The notes below the pieces were generated by a model. The model did no database searches. It saw nothing but the letters and a program-made list of their open reading frames with translations, and was not told the origin of the DNA. The translations under genes were made by a program, and so were the position numbers. Of a DNA stretch of 64,000 nucleotides, positions 1 to 10,250 are shown piece by piece; position 1 is the first letter of the stretch, and each line of letters begins with the position of its first letter. This stretch comes from Amborella trichopoda (Eukaryota > Streptophyta > Magnoliopsida > Amborellales > Amborellaceae), in assembly GCF_000471905.2 (NCBI RefSeq), contig NW_006497023.1, positions 2,292,214 through 2,356,213 of the forward strand, written 5' to 3'.

Positions 1-1201
1 CAGGACCTGAAGAAAATCTTTTGATGGAGTAATATGAAAAAAGAGGTAGCATTATTTGTATCTAAGTGCCTAACATGCCATCAAGTAAAAGCTGAGCATC
101 AAAGGTTCGTTGGGTTATTGCTGCCTTTGCCCTTGCCAGAGTGGAAGTGGCAGCACATCTCTATGGATTTTTCTTTGACTTACCTAAAACAAATTCAAGA
201 CATGATAGCATTTGGTCATTGTGGACCGGCTGACCAAAGCTACCCACTTTCTACCTATTCGCACGACATACACTTTGGATCGACTGGCCCAGTTGTACAT
301 TAAGGAAATAGTGAGGTTGCATGGAGTTCCGATCAGTATTACATCGGACAGGGATACTCGATTTGCGTCTAAATTTTGGGCTAGGCTACAGTCATCCATG
401 GGGACGAGACTCACCTTTAACACTGCCTTTCACCCCCAAACTGATGGACAATCGGAGAGGACCATCCAAACCTTGGAAGATATGTTGAGGGCCTGTGTCA
501 TTGACTTTACAGGAAGCTGGGATGACCATTTACCCCTGGTTGAGTTTACTTATAATAATAGCTTCCAAGCCAGTATTTAGATGGCATCATATGAAGCCCT
601 GTTTGAAAGGAAATTCAGGTCACCCATCTGTTGGGACGAGGTTCGTGAAAGAAAGCTTTCGGGGCAAAAATTTGTCCAGGTAACCACAGATAAGATAGTA
701 TTAATTCGAGAAAGACTCAGGACAGGTCAGAGTCGGAAAAAGAGTTATGCCGATAACCGAACGAGAGATCTTGAATTTGAGGAAGGTGATCGAGTTTTCC
801 TAAAACTCTCACCAATAAAAGACATTATGAGATTCGGCAAGAAAGGAAAGCTGAGCCTACGTTACATCAGACCATTTGAAATCCTGGAAAGAACCGGAGG
901 TGTCTCTTATAGACTTGCCGTACCACCCGAATTGGAAAACGTCCATAATGTCTTCCATGTATCATCACTACGAAAATATCAGCCCGACCCATCCCATATC
1001 TTGATATATGAACCTTTACCGATCAGGAAGAACCTATCCTTCATTGAGCAGCCAATTTTGATACTTGATAGAAGGTTACAAGTGTTGCGCAACAAGAAGA
1101 TTCCTTTGGTTCGTATATTATGGCAGTACCATTCAAGAGAGGAGTCGACCTGGGAACGAGAAGACGATATCAGAGAAAAATATCCCTATCTTTTTCAGTA
1201 A
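1..1201 (+). pseudogene. Ty3/gypsy chromovirus pol 3' part (integrase + chromodomain), broken
   Basis: This is the 3' end of a retrotransposon polyprotein; the window opens inside it. Visible in order are the CxxC half of the integrase zinc finger (CLTC, about nt 67-78), the start of the core with MDF (Asp codon 166-168), the second Asp in TSDRD (347-349), Glu in [10 protein letters not shown] (455-457), a degenerate GPF/Y region (RPFEIL instead of GPF) near 870, and a C-terminal chromodomain-like segment (about 1,059-1,198) ending REKYPYLF. The spacing fits integrase of the Tekay/Del-type chromoviruses, which integrate cDNA; the chromodomain is thought to direct insertion to heterochromatin. 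It is dead: TGA at 22-24 where a Trp is expected, a frame change near 172, another near 214 and an in-frame TAG at 578-580. The downstream polypurine tract and LTR belong to the same element. Confidence 0.93.
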
Positions 1202-1235
1202 TCAGGTACAAGAATTTGGAGGACTAAATTTCTTT

Positions 1236-1248
1236 AAAGGGAGAAGAA
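1236..1248 (+). other. Polypurine tract of family A element
   Basis: The purine run AAAGGGAGAAGAA directly precedes the TGTAACAACC start of the LTR, 34 bp after the pol stop codon. It is the usual plus-strand primer of reverse transcription in Ty3/gypsy elements, and it fixes the 5' edge of the LTR. Confidence 0.8.
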
Positions 1249-2943
1249 TGTAACAACCCTAAACATTTAAAAAATAATAATAATAATAAATATAAATGAA
1301 TAAATAATTCTTTATAGTGTGATGGTCCATATAAGTATTATGGTCCTTAGGGACCATCACTACTTTTCTTAACTTTTTCCTTTCCTTACCACGTCCTTTA
1401 GTGGACGTGGGCTCTAAACGTTCAGATGTAATATAATTGTTACACCTCATGTATGAGGTGTAACTTAATAAAATAATATAATAAGGTATCTTAAGAATTT
1501 AGGCGAGGACTCTCAACCTAGAAAATTTTTAAGATCTTTCTCTCTCTAAATGAAACGCAGTGAGCTCTTCCTCTCTCTAGCCGAATTTTTATCGGAAGCT
1601 CCCTCTCAAATATTTTAGGTAAGTGACTTCATTATCTTGAAAAATAATTCGTTCTTTTTTAAAATGAAATGAAATAATTACTTCTGCTTATTATCATGAA
1701 TTTTAGGCATGATAAATTTTATGTGCAAGCGACCTCATTATTTTGAATCAAATTGTGATATTTTATCAAATTGTGATATTTTATCTATGTTAGAAATATT
1801 AAATGCTGTAAATTTTTAGAAAAATAAATTTATTTATTTTTCTTGTCTATTGATAGAAAATTTTAGATACTGTAAAATTATTAAAAATAAAAGTGATATT
1901 TCTGCTTTTAGTAAAATTGTGAGATTTCTTTCCGCTGTTTTTGAAAACTGATATTTCTGCAAGTGACTGCCTTATTATTTGAAAACTGATATTTTTGCAA
2001 TGGATTATAGCATTGTCTGTGAAATGTTTATTTGCGAATTAACATCCCATAAATTGTGATAATTTCGTATTCTTGAATTTCTATAAGAATTTTTCTATAC
2101 ATATTAGATTGACAATTATGCTAGAATGTCTTTACGAACTGCTACCTTTCAAAATTTGAGCCCAAAATATTTGACTGGTTATTTTTGAAATATTATTGAA
2201 AGTGATTGTTATTAATGGTTTCAGTGAAATTCATATTAATAATTTTAGTGACATGTTGAGTACATAATATTGCTACTTTCGAATGTTTGAAGAGATTTAG
2301 AAATACTTTAAGTATGCAAGTGGACTCATCCGGTTCGTTGGTGAGGTATAAGTGGACCTATCCGATATGCCGGTAGGGATTAAGTGGACTCATCCGGTAC
2401 ACCGGTGAGGTATAAGTGGACCTGCAGGGATTAAGTGGACCTATCTGGGATGCCGATAGGGATTAAGTGGACCCATCAAGATGCTGATGTTGTATATAGG
2501 TTACCTACTTGAGACGCCAGTAGGGCAATTTATGAAATCCTTTGAATTGTGTACTGCCGTTAAAATGTTATATCCATTTCAATTATTCGGATTATACTTA
2601 ATTATGCATTTTTTAAAGTGAAACAGTTAATGCATTTCTGTTAATAGATCTCCTTTTTTTTAAATATTGATATATTTCAACCATGATTATTTTTAGGATT
2701 ATGATGATCACTTACTGAGTAGCCAAACTCATCAAAATATGGTAAACATTTTTCAGGATAACTGCGGTTTCATTTTGAGTGCTCGTCAGGATCAACTTTG
2801 AAAGATATTGTAGTTGTGCTTAAACTTTCTTTTGTTACTTTGTAAGAATTCGCCCCTATAAATTTGTCCTATCAAGAGATGTATATATGATTTGATTGTC
2901 ACATCTCAAGAATATCAGTATTGTAAATTCTTGGGGCGTGACA
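1249..2943 (+). mobile_element. 3' LTR of family A gypsy element
   Basis: The LTR begins TGTAACAACC right after the polypurine tract and ends GGGGCGTGACA, giving TG...CA ends and a length of 1,695 bp. It is AT-rich with an internal 32-bp tandem repeat. An inverted, diverged relative lies at 16,105-17,343 and shares the 5' end, the tandem repeat and the segment after it. The base after the LTR opens a fragment of the 49-bp repeat found again at 6,772-7,450, so this element sits inside that repeat. Its 5' half and left target duplication are outside the window. Confidence 0.85.
2318..2498 (+). repeat. 32-bp tandem repeat inside LTR A
   Basis: About five to six units each begin AAGTGGAC, alternating CTCATCCGG...GGTGAGGTAT and CTATCC...GGTAGGGATT forms. 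One unit is cut to 19 bp. The period of full units is 32 bp. The same repeat occurs inverted at 16,305-16,640, organised there as an 84-bp trimer. Confidence 0.85.
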
Positions 2944-2965
2944 TATAATACGCTCAAAGTAGGCA
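2944..2965 (+). repeat. Fragment of 49-bp repeat between elements A and C, with left target duplication
   Basis: This 22-bp stretch contains AATACGCTCAAAGTAGGCA, matching the core of the tandem repeat at 6,772-7,450. Its last five bases (2,961-2,965, AGGCA) are the left target-site duplication of the element at 2,966-6,766. Two independent insertions lie only 22 bp apart here. Confidence 0.85.
2961..2965. repeat. Left target-site duplication of element C
   Basis: AGGCA abuts the minus-strand 3' end of element C and is repeated at 6,767-6,771. Five bases is the normal duplication length for Ty3/gypsy integrases. Confidence 0.85.
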
Positions 2966-3170
2966 TGGTTAGGTGCCTTGATGTCGCTCTCCAGATCTGG
3001 AATAATCAGGCGGCATGTTTGTCGAGTTTCAAGGGAGACCGGAGACTTTTGAGATCGCTCTCTTGGGAACCTCGTTAAAAAACAAGGGAAGGTTTTACCA
3101 ATCGATGATAGAGAAATTTATGGTGGGTTTCGGACGTACTCGAGCTGGCGTGCTTAGGCACCCTCTTAGA
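2966..3170 (-). mobile_element. Truncated 3' LTR end of element C
   Basis: This segment, starting TGGTTAGGTG, is colinear with 3,269-3,470 and shares GAGACTTTTGAGATCGCTCTC and the ACAAGGGAAGG block. Similarity stops at the GCACCCTCTT motif. The following 3,171-3,246 is probably leader sequence next to the PBS. Confidence 0.8.
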
Positions 3171-3246
3171 ATAAAACTGAGGGCAGATACAGAAAATAAA
3201 AGGAGAAACTTAGCCAAACAAGTACGATCCTAGTAAAGGGCAAAAA

Positions 3247-3265
3247 GTCCCCAGTGGAGTCGCCA
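3247..3265 (-). other. Primer binding site of element C
   Basis: The minus strand reads TGGCGACTCCACTGGGGAC, three bases after the LTR end at 3,269. The TGG start and position next to the LTR mark a PBS. Its sequence is of the kind seen in plant Ogre/Tat elements, by recall, where tRNA-Arg is the primer. Confidence 0.75.
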
Positions 3266-4049
3266 AGATGGTTAGGTGTCTTGATGTCGCCCTCCGGATC
3301 TAGAATGATCGGGCGGCACGTATCTCGGGTTTCTGGGAAGACCTGAGACTTTTGAGATCGCTCTCTCGAGCACCTCATTCGAGAACAAGGGAAGGTATTA
3401 CCAACTGATGAGAGAGGAATTTAAGGTAGGTTCGAAACTTACTCGAGTTAGCTCGTATGGGCGCCCTCTTTGATCACAAAGAAAGCCCCCCAGTAATAAA
3501 ATTGGTTCGAAATCACTTCTCTTGGCTTGTATTCTCCTATTTTCTTCAATCACACATATTTTGCAAAGATTATAAGACATGTGGGTTAGTAGACCTCACC
3601 TAGCCTCTTGGGTGAACGTACACAAGCGTGTACATTCAAAAGAAGAAGGGAAGAATGAGAGAAGAAAGATGGGGAAAAGAAGAGTTTAACCAGTCGGGGA
3701 GATCAACACAGTGACTAAGCTGAATAATTGATTTGACGTGGTAGTAAAATGGGCTCGGTAACTCAGACTGGCTTACAGAATTACTACTAAATGTCAATAC
3801 TGATACTGACTAGCTAGACAAGATGGTTAGTCTGTTGTGGCAGCAAAGCACAACAACATTACGGCTAGACAAAAGGACTATCATAAGAAGTTAATCTCAA
3901 CCCTTCTTAATCAAAGGAAAGGATAACAGAAAGAATAAAAGTCATAGAGAGAATAAGAAGAAAGAGAATAAGAAAGAGAAGAGAAAGAACGAGAGGAAGA
4001 GAAAGAAAGAAGGAGAAGAGTGTGAGAGAAGAGAGAAGGAAGGAGAAAA

Positions 4050-4890
4050 TTGGGTGAAAGACACAGTCGGCGCTAGGCATCACCGGCTGGGTAGGAAAGA
4101 GAATAGAGAGACGGGCACAGTCAGTGCTAGGCTTTGTTGGCTGTGTTTAAGAAGTGAGGAGAGAGAAGACACAGTCGGTGTTGAGCATCGCCTGTTGGGT
4201 TGGAAAGAGAAGAGAGGGATGGACACAATAACGTTAGGCTTTGTCGGTTGTGTTAAATAAGTGAGGAGAGAGAAGACACAATCGGTGCTGGGCATCACCG
4301 GCTGGGTTGGAAGTAGAAGAGAGAAAAGATGCAGTCAGCGCTAAGCTTCGTCGACTGTATTAGACAGAGAAGAGAGAGAAGATGTAGCCAACGCTAGGCT
4401 TTATCGACTGTATTAGAATGAGAAGAAAGAGAAAAGCCAGTCGACGCTAAGCTTCACCAACTGTATCAGATAGAGAAGAGAGAGAAGATGCAATCGATGC
4501 TAGGCTTCAGCAACTGTATTAGACAGAGAAGAGAGAGAAGATGTAGTTGGCATTAGGCTTCGCCAACTGTATTAGACAAAGGAGAAAGAGTGGATGAAGT
4601 CGGCGCTAGGCTTCACCGACTGTATTGGGCAGAGAAGAGTGGGACAAGATGCAGTCGACGTTAGGCTTCAGCGACTGTGTTAGACAGAGAAGAAAGAGAA
4701 GATGCAGTCGGTGCTAAGCTTCGGTGATTGTGTTAGATGAAGAGAGAGAATGCAGTCGGCACTAAGCTTCAAGGACTGTGTTTAAATAGAGGAGAAAGAG
4801 AGGATGCAGTCAACGCTTGGCTTCACCGACTGTGTTTAAATAGAGGGGAGAGAGAGGATGCAGTCGGCGCTAAGCTCCGCCGACTGTGTT
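4050..4890 (+). repeat. Hairpin-bearing tandem repeat in LTR C (about 53-80 bp units)
   Basis: More than ten units each contain a GTCGGCGCTAGGCTTCACCGAC-like core followed by GACTGTRTTAGA and a purine-rich AGAGAAGAGAGAGAAG linker. The core is an inverted repeat; the unit at 4,861-4,886 has a perfect 9-bp stem (CAGTCGGCG / CGCCGACTG) around an 8-base loop. Many other units keep an imperfect stem. Open frames across it are by-products of the repeat. Confidence 0.85.
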
Positions 4891-5330
4891 AGATGAAGAG
4901 AGAAAGGGAGATAGAGATGAGAAGAGAAAGAGAAAGAGAGAGAGATGAGAAGAGAGAGATAGAGATGAGAAGAAGAGAGAGAAAGAGAGAGATACAAGAA
5001 GAGACGAGAGATAGAGATGAGAAGAAGAGAGAGAAAGAGAGAGATACGAGAAGAAGAGAGAGATAGAGATGAGAAGAAGAGAGAGATAGAGATGAGAAGA
5101 CAGGAGAAAAAGAGAGAGATAGAGACGAGAGGAAAAGAGCGAAAGAGAGATAGAGATGAGAAGAAGAGAGAGAAAGAGAGATAGAACTAATAAGAAGAGA
5201 GAGAAGGAGAGAGATAGATAATAAGGGATGAGAGAGAAAGAGTGGACGAGAGAAAAAGAAGGGAGCAGAGAGAAAGTTACCTTATAGAAGAATACCAACC
5301 CTTTTCTTCTCTCTTCTCTCTCTCTATCTC
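4890..5330 (+). repeat. GA-rich low-complexity tract
   Basis: An almost pure purine strand built of AGAGAGATAGAGATGAGAAGA-like blocks with rare pyrimidines. The minus-strand open frame here (Leu/Ser-rich) comes from low complexity. A shorter similar tract is at 3,940-4,045. Confidence 0.9.
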
Positions 5331-5444
5331 TTCAAGATGTACTCACAAGCTCAAGCAAAATTCAAAACTTTATTGATTGATCCAAAAAAATGAATCGAGT
5401 CTTTTTATTTTTTTTTTATTTTTTTTACAATGAGGCATTGCCTG

Positions 5445-5457
5445 TTTATATATAATT
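5445..5457 (-). promoter_or_regulatory. Probable TATA box of LTR C
   Basis: The minus strand reads AATTATATATAAA, followed downstream by AACAGGCAATGCCTCATTG. Its place within the LTR, with about 1.3 kb of U3 upstream, fits the element's transcription start about 30 bp downstream (near 5,415). Inferred from sequence only. Confidence 0.55.
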
Positions 5458-6766
5458 GGGATAAAACATGGGTGTACGCCCAAAAACTATCTAGAATTGA
5501 AGATAATTACAATTTAATTGAATTAAAAGAAATTTAAAAAATGGTGCAAAAGGACTGTTTTTCTCCTGCCCAACAATGTGTAGAATTCCACAACAGTCCC
5601 TACTGCTGCTCGAGAACTTGCGTGATCTTCCATGATCGATCCGGGGTTGTTTTGATGCCCGTTTGATCAAAAGATGATTGTATTTTTGTGGGGCTCCGCA
5701 TGGCGATCGTTTTGATACCAACTTCAAGCTATGAATCATGTTTTTGAGCCATGATCATGAGACATGAATTTTGGATGAATCTTGAAAACTTTAGATCGAT
5801 AGTGTGCTTGTTCCTTGTTTGTTTGCTTCATTTTCTTTGCTGAATAACACTAAGCATGCCCTCACGATCATGTTACAAAAATGTAGCTCTATTTTGGCTT
5901 CGGATGCATATTTTATCGTCTTGAGTTTTTTACCAGAATCTAAAAATTCGGCAGCCAGAATTTACAGCAATTTTGATGCCTCCATGTGTGAAATCCAACC
6001 GTTCATTATACGCAGAGTTTGGGCTAAAGATAGCCACAAACTCACGCACATAATGCAATTGGTTTCATGCCAATCGGGTATGCTAGCATCATGATTTGGC
6101 CGCCGGAGTGGGGTGCGCTGCTGCGGATTTTTTTGCAATTTTCTTCACGGATCAGCAACTTCTTTCTAGTTTTTCTCCCTACTCAGGCATCGTCATGAGG
6201 CATACTACATATCAAAATGCTCCTCTTGATGAGACGAACATGCTCACCAAATTTGAGTGTGATCCGACTTAGAACGAATGAGATATGGGCCCCGAAAGTC
6301 ACTACATGTGATTGTAAAAAGAGCCACCTTTAATGGTGTTTTAGTGCAAGGTGACCACACGAGAATAGTGTGTGGCCTACCTCTTTTCAATATTTTACCC
6401 ATAATTTTATCCTGTTGTTCCCGATTATGCCAAAACTTGACCCATAAGGGTTTTCGACCGTGCCGGAATCAATGGCAGTTGTCCCACAACTGTTTGACAT
6501 ATCAAAAGTACAACTCTAGTTATGGGGTCCATTTTAAGGTGCTAGAGGTCGATTTTTCTGAAATTATTTCATTGTGTTCACTACCTTAGAAATGTTTAAT
6601 CGCGACAAAACTTGCAGGTGGCCTTTTAAAGTGTTGATGATGCTCTTAACCAATTCTGAGGAAATTATGAGACTGTCCAAATTTCTACTTATTTGGTAGG
6701 CTTTATTGACCTGCTCCCTCTTTATTCTGTATCAAGGACCAAGGTGCTGAAAAATGTGTTCAAACA

Positions 6767-6771
6767 AGGCA
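6767..6771. repeat. Right target-site duplication of element C
   Basis: AGGCA follows the TGTTTGAACA end of LTR C and pairs with 2,961-2,965. The next bases, CCTTATCAG, continue the interrupted 49-bp repeat unit. Confidence 0.85.
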
Positions 6772-7450
6772 CCTTATCAGTATCAATGACAATAGTCGGG
6801 TCCTACAATACTCTCAAAGTAGGCATCTTATGAATATTAATCATGGCCATGCAATACGCTCAAAGCATGTACCATAGAATCACAAAGTCGGGCCCTACAA
6901 TACGCTCAAAGTAGGCACCACAGTATAATCACAATATTAGGTCCTGCAATACACTCAAAGCAGGCACCCTACAATCTTGGTCGTGGTCATGCAATACACT
7001 CAAAGCATGCTCAATAGAATCACAGTGTTAGGCCCTACAATACGCTAAAAGTAGGCACCTCACTATTCACAATGTCAAGCCCTGCAATGCTCTCAAAGAA
7101 GGTACCAAACTATCACAAGGTCAGGCCCTACAATATGCTCAAAGTAGGCATCTTACCATCATCACAAAGTCAAGCCCTTCAATACGCTCAAAGTAGACAC
7201 CTAACTATCACAAGGTCAGGCTCTACAATACGCTTAAAGTAGGTACCTTACCATTATCACAAAGTCAGGCCCTGTAATACGCTCAAAGCAGGCTCCTAAC
7301 TATCACAAGGTCAGGCCCTACAATACGCTCAAAGCAGGCACTTTACCATCATCACAAAGTCAGATCCTGCAATACGCTCAAAGCAGGTACCTAACTACCA
7401 CAGTCACAATATCAACTAGGTTCATGCAGTATGCTCAAAGAATGCACAAG
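6772..7450 (+). repeat. Tandem repeat, alternating 49- and 46-bp units
   Basis: About fourteen units are built around GCCCTACAATACGCTCAAAG and TAGGCACC, alternating a linker TTACCATCATCACAAAGTCAG with a shorter CTAACTATCACAAGGTCAG, so the effective period is about 95 bp. Units at the left end have a CATGCAATACGCTCAAAGCATG form. A single related motif occurs at about 9,748-9,768 in LTR B, so this is probably LTR-internal DNA of a family B element. Confidence 0.85.
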
Positions 7451-7799
7451 AAATCGCATAGCACTCGCTACATTCCTACCATGTTCCATACATCACATTT
7501 TACTCATTGCAAGATTGACCACACAGGTCACAGCATAAACACTTATCACTTTAATCACATGGCACATATTATTAGCTCTCACTAGATGGGGGAGGACGCA
7601 CCCCTCAAGCAAAGTTCCACATTGTTATCATAATAAAGGGTCTCTAAGGATCCCACAAATCAATTGCAAATAATTTAAGCACAATCAGGCAGTAAAGGTT
7701 CAAATTTCATTAGATATACCAAAATATAGTACTACAATAACAGTGAGAGGAACAAGGTCTACCAAAACTTTAGATTTTTACATTCCAATCAAAACACAC
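7451..7799. other. No gene; probable LTR/internal remnant of family B
   Basis: AT-rich DNA with no open frame or recognised motif. It lies between the 49-bp repeat and the decayed end of gag. It is most likely retroelement sequence joined by a deletion. Confidence 0.4.
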
Positions 7800-8715
7800 T
7801 CCTAGTTTCTCGAAGTCAAGGCCTTAGTTCCTTCCCCTTCAAGTGTAAAGACCCAACCCTGAGCTTTGGGTTTGGGTTCATCCTTCAATGTCGGGCAGTC
7901 TCTAATCAGGTGGCCTAACTTGCCTCAATTGTAACATGTCTTAGTCTTCAGCCAGCACTCAGACGCTGCATGGCCCTGCTTCCTGCAAAAGGTACAATGC
8001 ATGAGCTGGCTCTGCTTGACATCGCCCTGTGAGTTCTTTTAGGCCTTGCCATTCCTCTGACTTTCCTTTTCTCATGGACCCCCAGAGCGTGGAGGCCCTG
8101 TCCTTTGCTTCGCTTTCTTAGTCTATATTCAACACAATTTTTTTCCACCTTCCTGCCCAGATCCACCAAGCGAGAGAAGGCCTAAAGATTGGTTGACAAA
8201 ACTCTACCTCTGATATCAGGCCGCAACCCTCTCTCGAACTTACTAGTCTTTCTAGCCTCCGTCTTGGTGATATGCAGTGCGTATCGGGATAATTTTGAGA
8301 ATTTGGCCACATATTGATCAACGGTTACATTCCCTGGTTGTAACTCTATGAATTCCACCTCCTTCCTTTCCTTTACTAATTCAGGGAAATATTTTTCATT
8401 GAAGGCCTCTAGAAATTTTTCCCAAGAAGATACTATCTTCTCCTCTTCCCTGGCTTGCTGGATCGAACGCCACCAATGTTCGGCGTCCCCTTCTAACATG
8501 AATGTACCTAGTCTCAAATTTTGCTCGTCTGAGAACTGGAGGACTCTAAAGATATTTTCCACGTGCATTAACCATCTCTCTGCTTTCTCTACTCCCCGAA
8601 GCTCGAAGAAAGTCGGAGGACCCAACCTCTTAAACTTTTCTATCCAGTTGTTGTCATTCTGGTTGATTTTATTACTGGAACTTCCATTATTGGCCTGCGT
8701 CCTTGGCATCTTCAA
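7800..8715 (-). pseudogene. Ty3/gypsy gag (capsid-nucleocapsid), broken
   Basis: Gag forms the virus-like particle that packages element RNA. Starting from the Met at 8,715, a 177-residue frame contains the retrotransposon gag domain (AERWLMHVENIF, EGDAEHWW, FNEKYFPE and DQYVAKFSKLSRYA, roughly residues 45-150). An in-frame TAG lies at 8,182-8,184. The same frame then continues (LGRKVEKNCVEYR), followed by a frameshift before a CCHC zinc knuckle CTFCRKQGHAASEC encoded near 7,996-7,955. A second knuckle has lost its second Cys to a TGA at 7,925-7,927. No protease or RT follows. The PBS and 5' LTR lie just upstream (higher coordinates), as expected. Confidence 0.92.
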
Positions 8716-8804
8716 CCTAAGACATAGGCATTCAGTTACTAATCTACCTAAAACTATTCCAAAGACACATCTAAAATCTCTAGGCCAAGAATCCTATCCT
8801 GGCT

Positions 8805-8816
8805 GTTTTGATATCA
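8805..8816 (-). other. Degenerate primer binding site of family B element
   Basis: The minus strand TGATATCAAAAC matches the usual initiator tRNA-Met PBS TGGTATCAGAGC at 9 of 12 bases. All three differences are G to A. It lies four bases from the LTR end at 8,821 and about 90 bp upstream of the gag Met. Confidence 0.72.
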
Positions 8817-9559
8817 TAATTGTCATGACCCCACCCCCTCACCCTTACCATCCTATACTGAAGGGCGACAAAGTGTGGGATCGCGACCGGAGGTCGCGTA
8901 CGTCACTCAGGTGGGAGTGGCATCAACACGTTTTAAAAGTGCGGAATCAAATGAAACCATGAGAAATAAAATAAATATATTTCACCAAGCACTGATAAGT
9001 AAATAAATTAGAACCATTTCATATCCATATATAGTCTCCAAGGTTATAAACAATATCCAGAATATTACAATTCATCCAAGGCACCAAAACCTATTAACAA
9101 AATTACAAAGCTTCACAAACAACACTGTATGGCCGACGACCAGCTGACACTTACAAAAACAAGGAGGACTTCTAGTCGAGCGCAGGCCTTCAATCCATCA
9201 ATCACGATCACTGCCCGCCCTTCTTCTACCTGCAGCACTCATTCTACAAGAGTGGAAGTAAAAGAATGAGCTAAAAAGCCCAATAAGTAGATCACAGTAT
9301 TATGCTTCCCTGCCTATGAATATTATCTCACAACACATGTCAAGGTTCTAAGCTATGCTCATAAAACAGGAGTCATGTATCACAATTATGTCACAATTAT
9401 AAGATAATGCTTTTCATTGTAAAGCAGGCACAATACAAGATATCAGATATCATATACACTAGCAATCTATCATATTTCAACAGATCCACAAAAACAAGAG
9501 AGCATAACAAAATCAACAGACACATCCCACTCTCTAGCCCTATTTATCAGGTCATTCCC

Positions 9560-9670
9560 ATATCTCACAAACCAATCATATAACTCAGGTAATCATATAT
9601 CTCAGGTCAATCTCATAATTCAGGTTAATCACACATCTCAAGTCAATTACATAACTTAGGCGACTACCCA
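9560..9670 (+). repeat. Short degenerate tandem repeat in LTR B
   Basis: About five units of roughly 22 bp built on ATCACATATCTCAGGTCAAT, diverged from one another. Confidence 0.6.
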
Positions 9671-10039
9671 TCTCGAGCAATGCAATTTGCACAGCATGGC
9701 CGAGAAATCACATATCACCTCGTGCACACCTCACTGGTATCAGTCATGGTCATGCGATACGCTCAAAGCATACCAAGTAATCACATAACAGTCACAGTAT
9801 CTAACTACCAATGGGTAACGCATTGCGTAGTGATCAATATCACATCTTCTCACACATTCACAATATGCCAATGGTTACGTATCACCTCATGCGCACTCAG
9901 AAGACACATATTTTAGTACAGTATATCCCACTACCAATGGAGGACCAATTGCATAGTAGTCATTCACAAATATTAGTTTTAGATATCAGTATTCATATAA
10001 TAGAATCAGAAAGTATCAGTGTCACATAATGGCTGTGTT

Positions 10040-10250
10040 AATATCACAGAATAGCCGTATTAGATTCACAGAATAACAGTGTCCATATCACATAATAACA
10101 GTATCAGATTCACATAATAACGGTGTCCATATCATAGAACAACGGTATCAGATTCATAAAATAGTGGTGTCCATATCATAAAATAACCGTATCAGATTCA
10201 CAGAATAACAGTATCAGATTCCTAGAATAATGGTGTCCATATCACAAAAT
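10040..10250 (+). repeat. 44-bp tandem repeat (two 22-bp halves) in LTR B
   Basis: Alternating halves CAGATTCACAGAATAACAGT and GTCCATATCACATAATAACGG are repeated about five times. The halves are themselves related (both end AATAACRGT), so the unit is a dimer. Confidence 0.8.

Larger units (their letters stand above)
2966..6766 (-). mobile_element. Family C LTR element (Ogre/Tat-like), internally deleted, with 5-bp TSD AGGCA
   Basis: Read on the minus strand, the element starts TGTTTGAACAC at 6,766 and ends CACCTAACCA at 2,966. It is flanked by AGGCA at 2,961-2,965 and 6,767-6,771. Joining the flanks restores an uninterrupted 49-bp repeat unit, which confirms the boundaries. Inside are a complete 5' LTR (3,269-6,766), a PBS, about 80 bp of leader-like DNA and only about 205 bp of the 3' LTR end; gag, pol and most of the 3' LTR are gone. 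The two LTR ends differ at roughly a fifth of positions by eye, so the insertion is old. The PBS resembles the tRNA-Arg type I associate with Ogre/Tat elements; that assignment is from memory. Confidence 0.88.
3269..6766 (-). mobile_element. Complete 5' LTR of element C (3.5 kb)
   Basis: The LTR is bounded by the PBS side at 3,269 and the AGGCA duplication at 6,767. On the minus strand the U3 comes first (6,766 to about 5,450), with a TATA box near 5,450, followed by purine-rich DNA, hairpin-forming tandem repeats and the conserved end around 3,269-3,700. The short open frames at 5,804-6,094 and 6,278-6,589 lie in U3, resemble nothing I know and are not called as genes. Confidence 0.85.

Noticed and set aside
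212..580. Integrase frame taken as an intact short gene from its first codon
   Set aside because: The first codon is TTG inside the integrase core, and the upstream part continues in other frames; it is a piece of a broken polyprotein.
4870..5298. 142-residue minus-strand Leu/Ser-rich open frame that could look like a membrane protein
   Set aside because: It is translated from an almost pure CT strand; composition explains the residues.
5804..6589. Two open frames of about 100 residues
   Set aside because: They lie in the U3 of LTR C, resemble no family I know, and their length is expected by chance.
8348..8962. 204-residue plus-strand open frame
   Set aside because: It is antisense to the gag pseudogene, which has clear domain motifs on the minus strand, and runs into the LTR.
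9680..10029. Open frames in the LTR repeat region
   Set aside because: They follow short degenerate repeats within LTR B and carry no recognisable domain.
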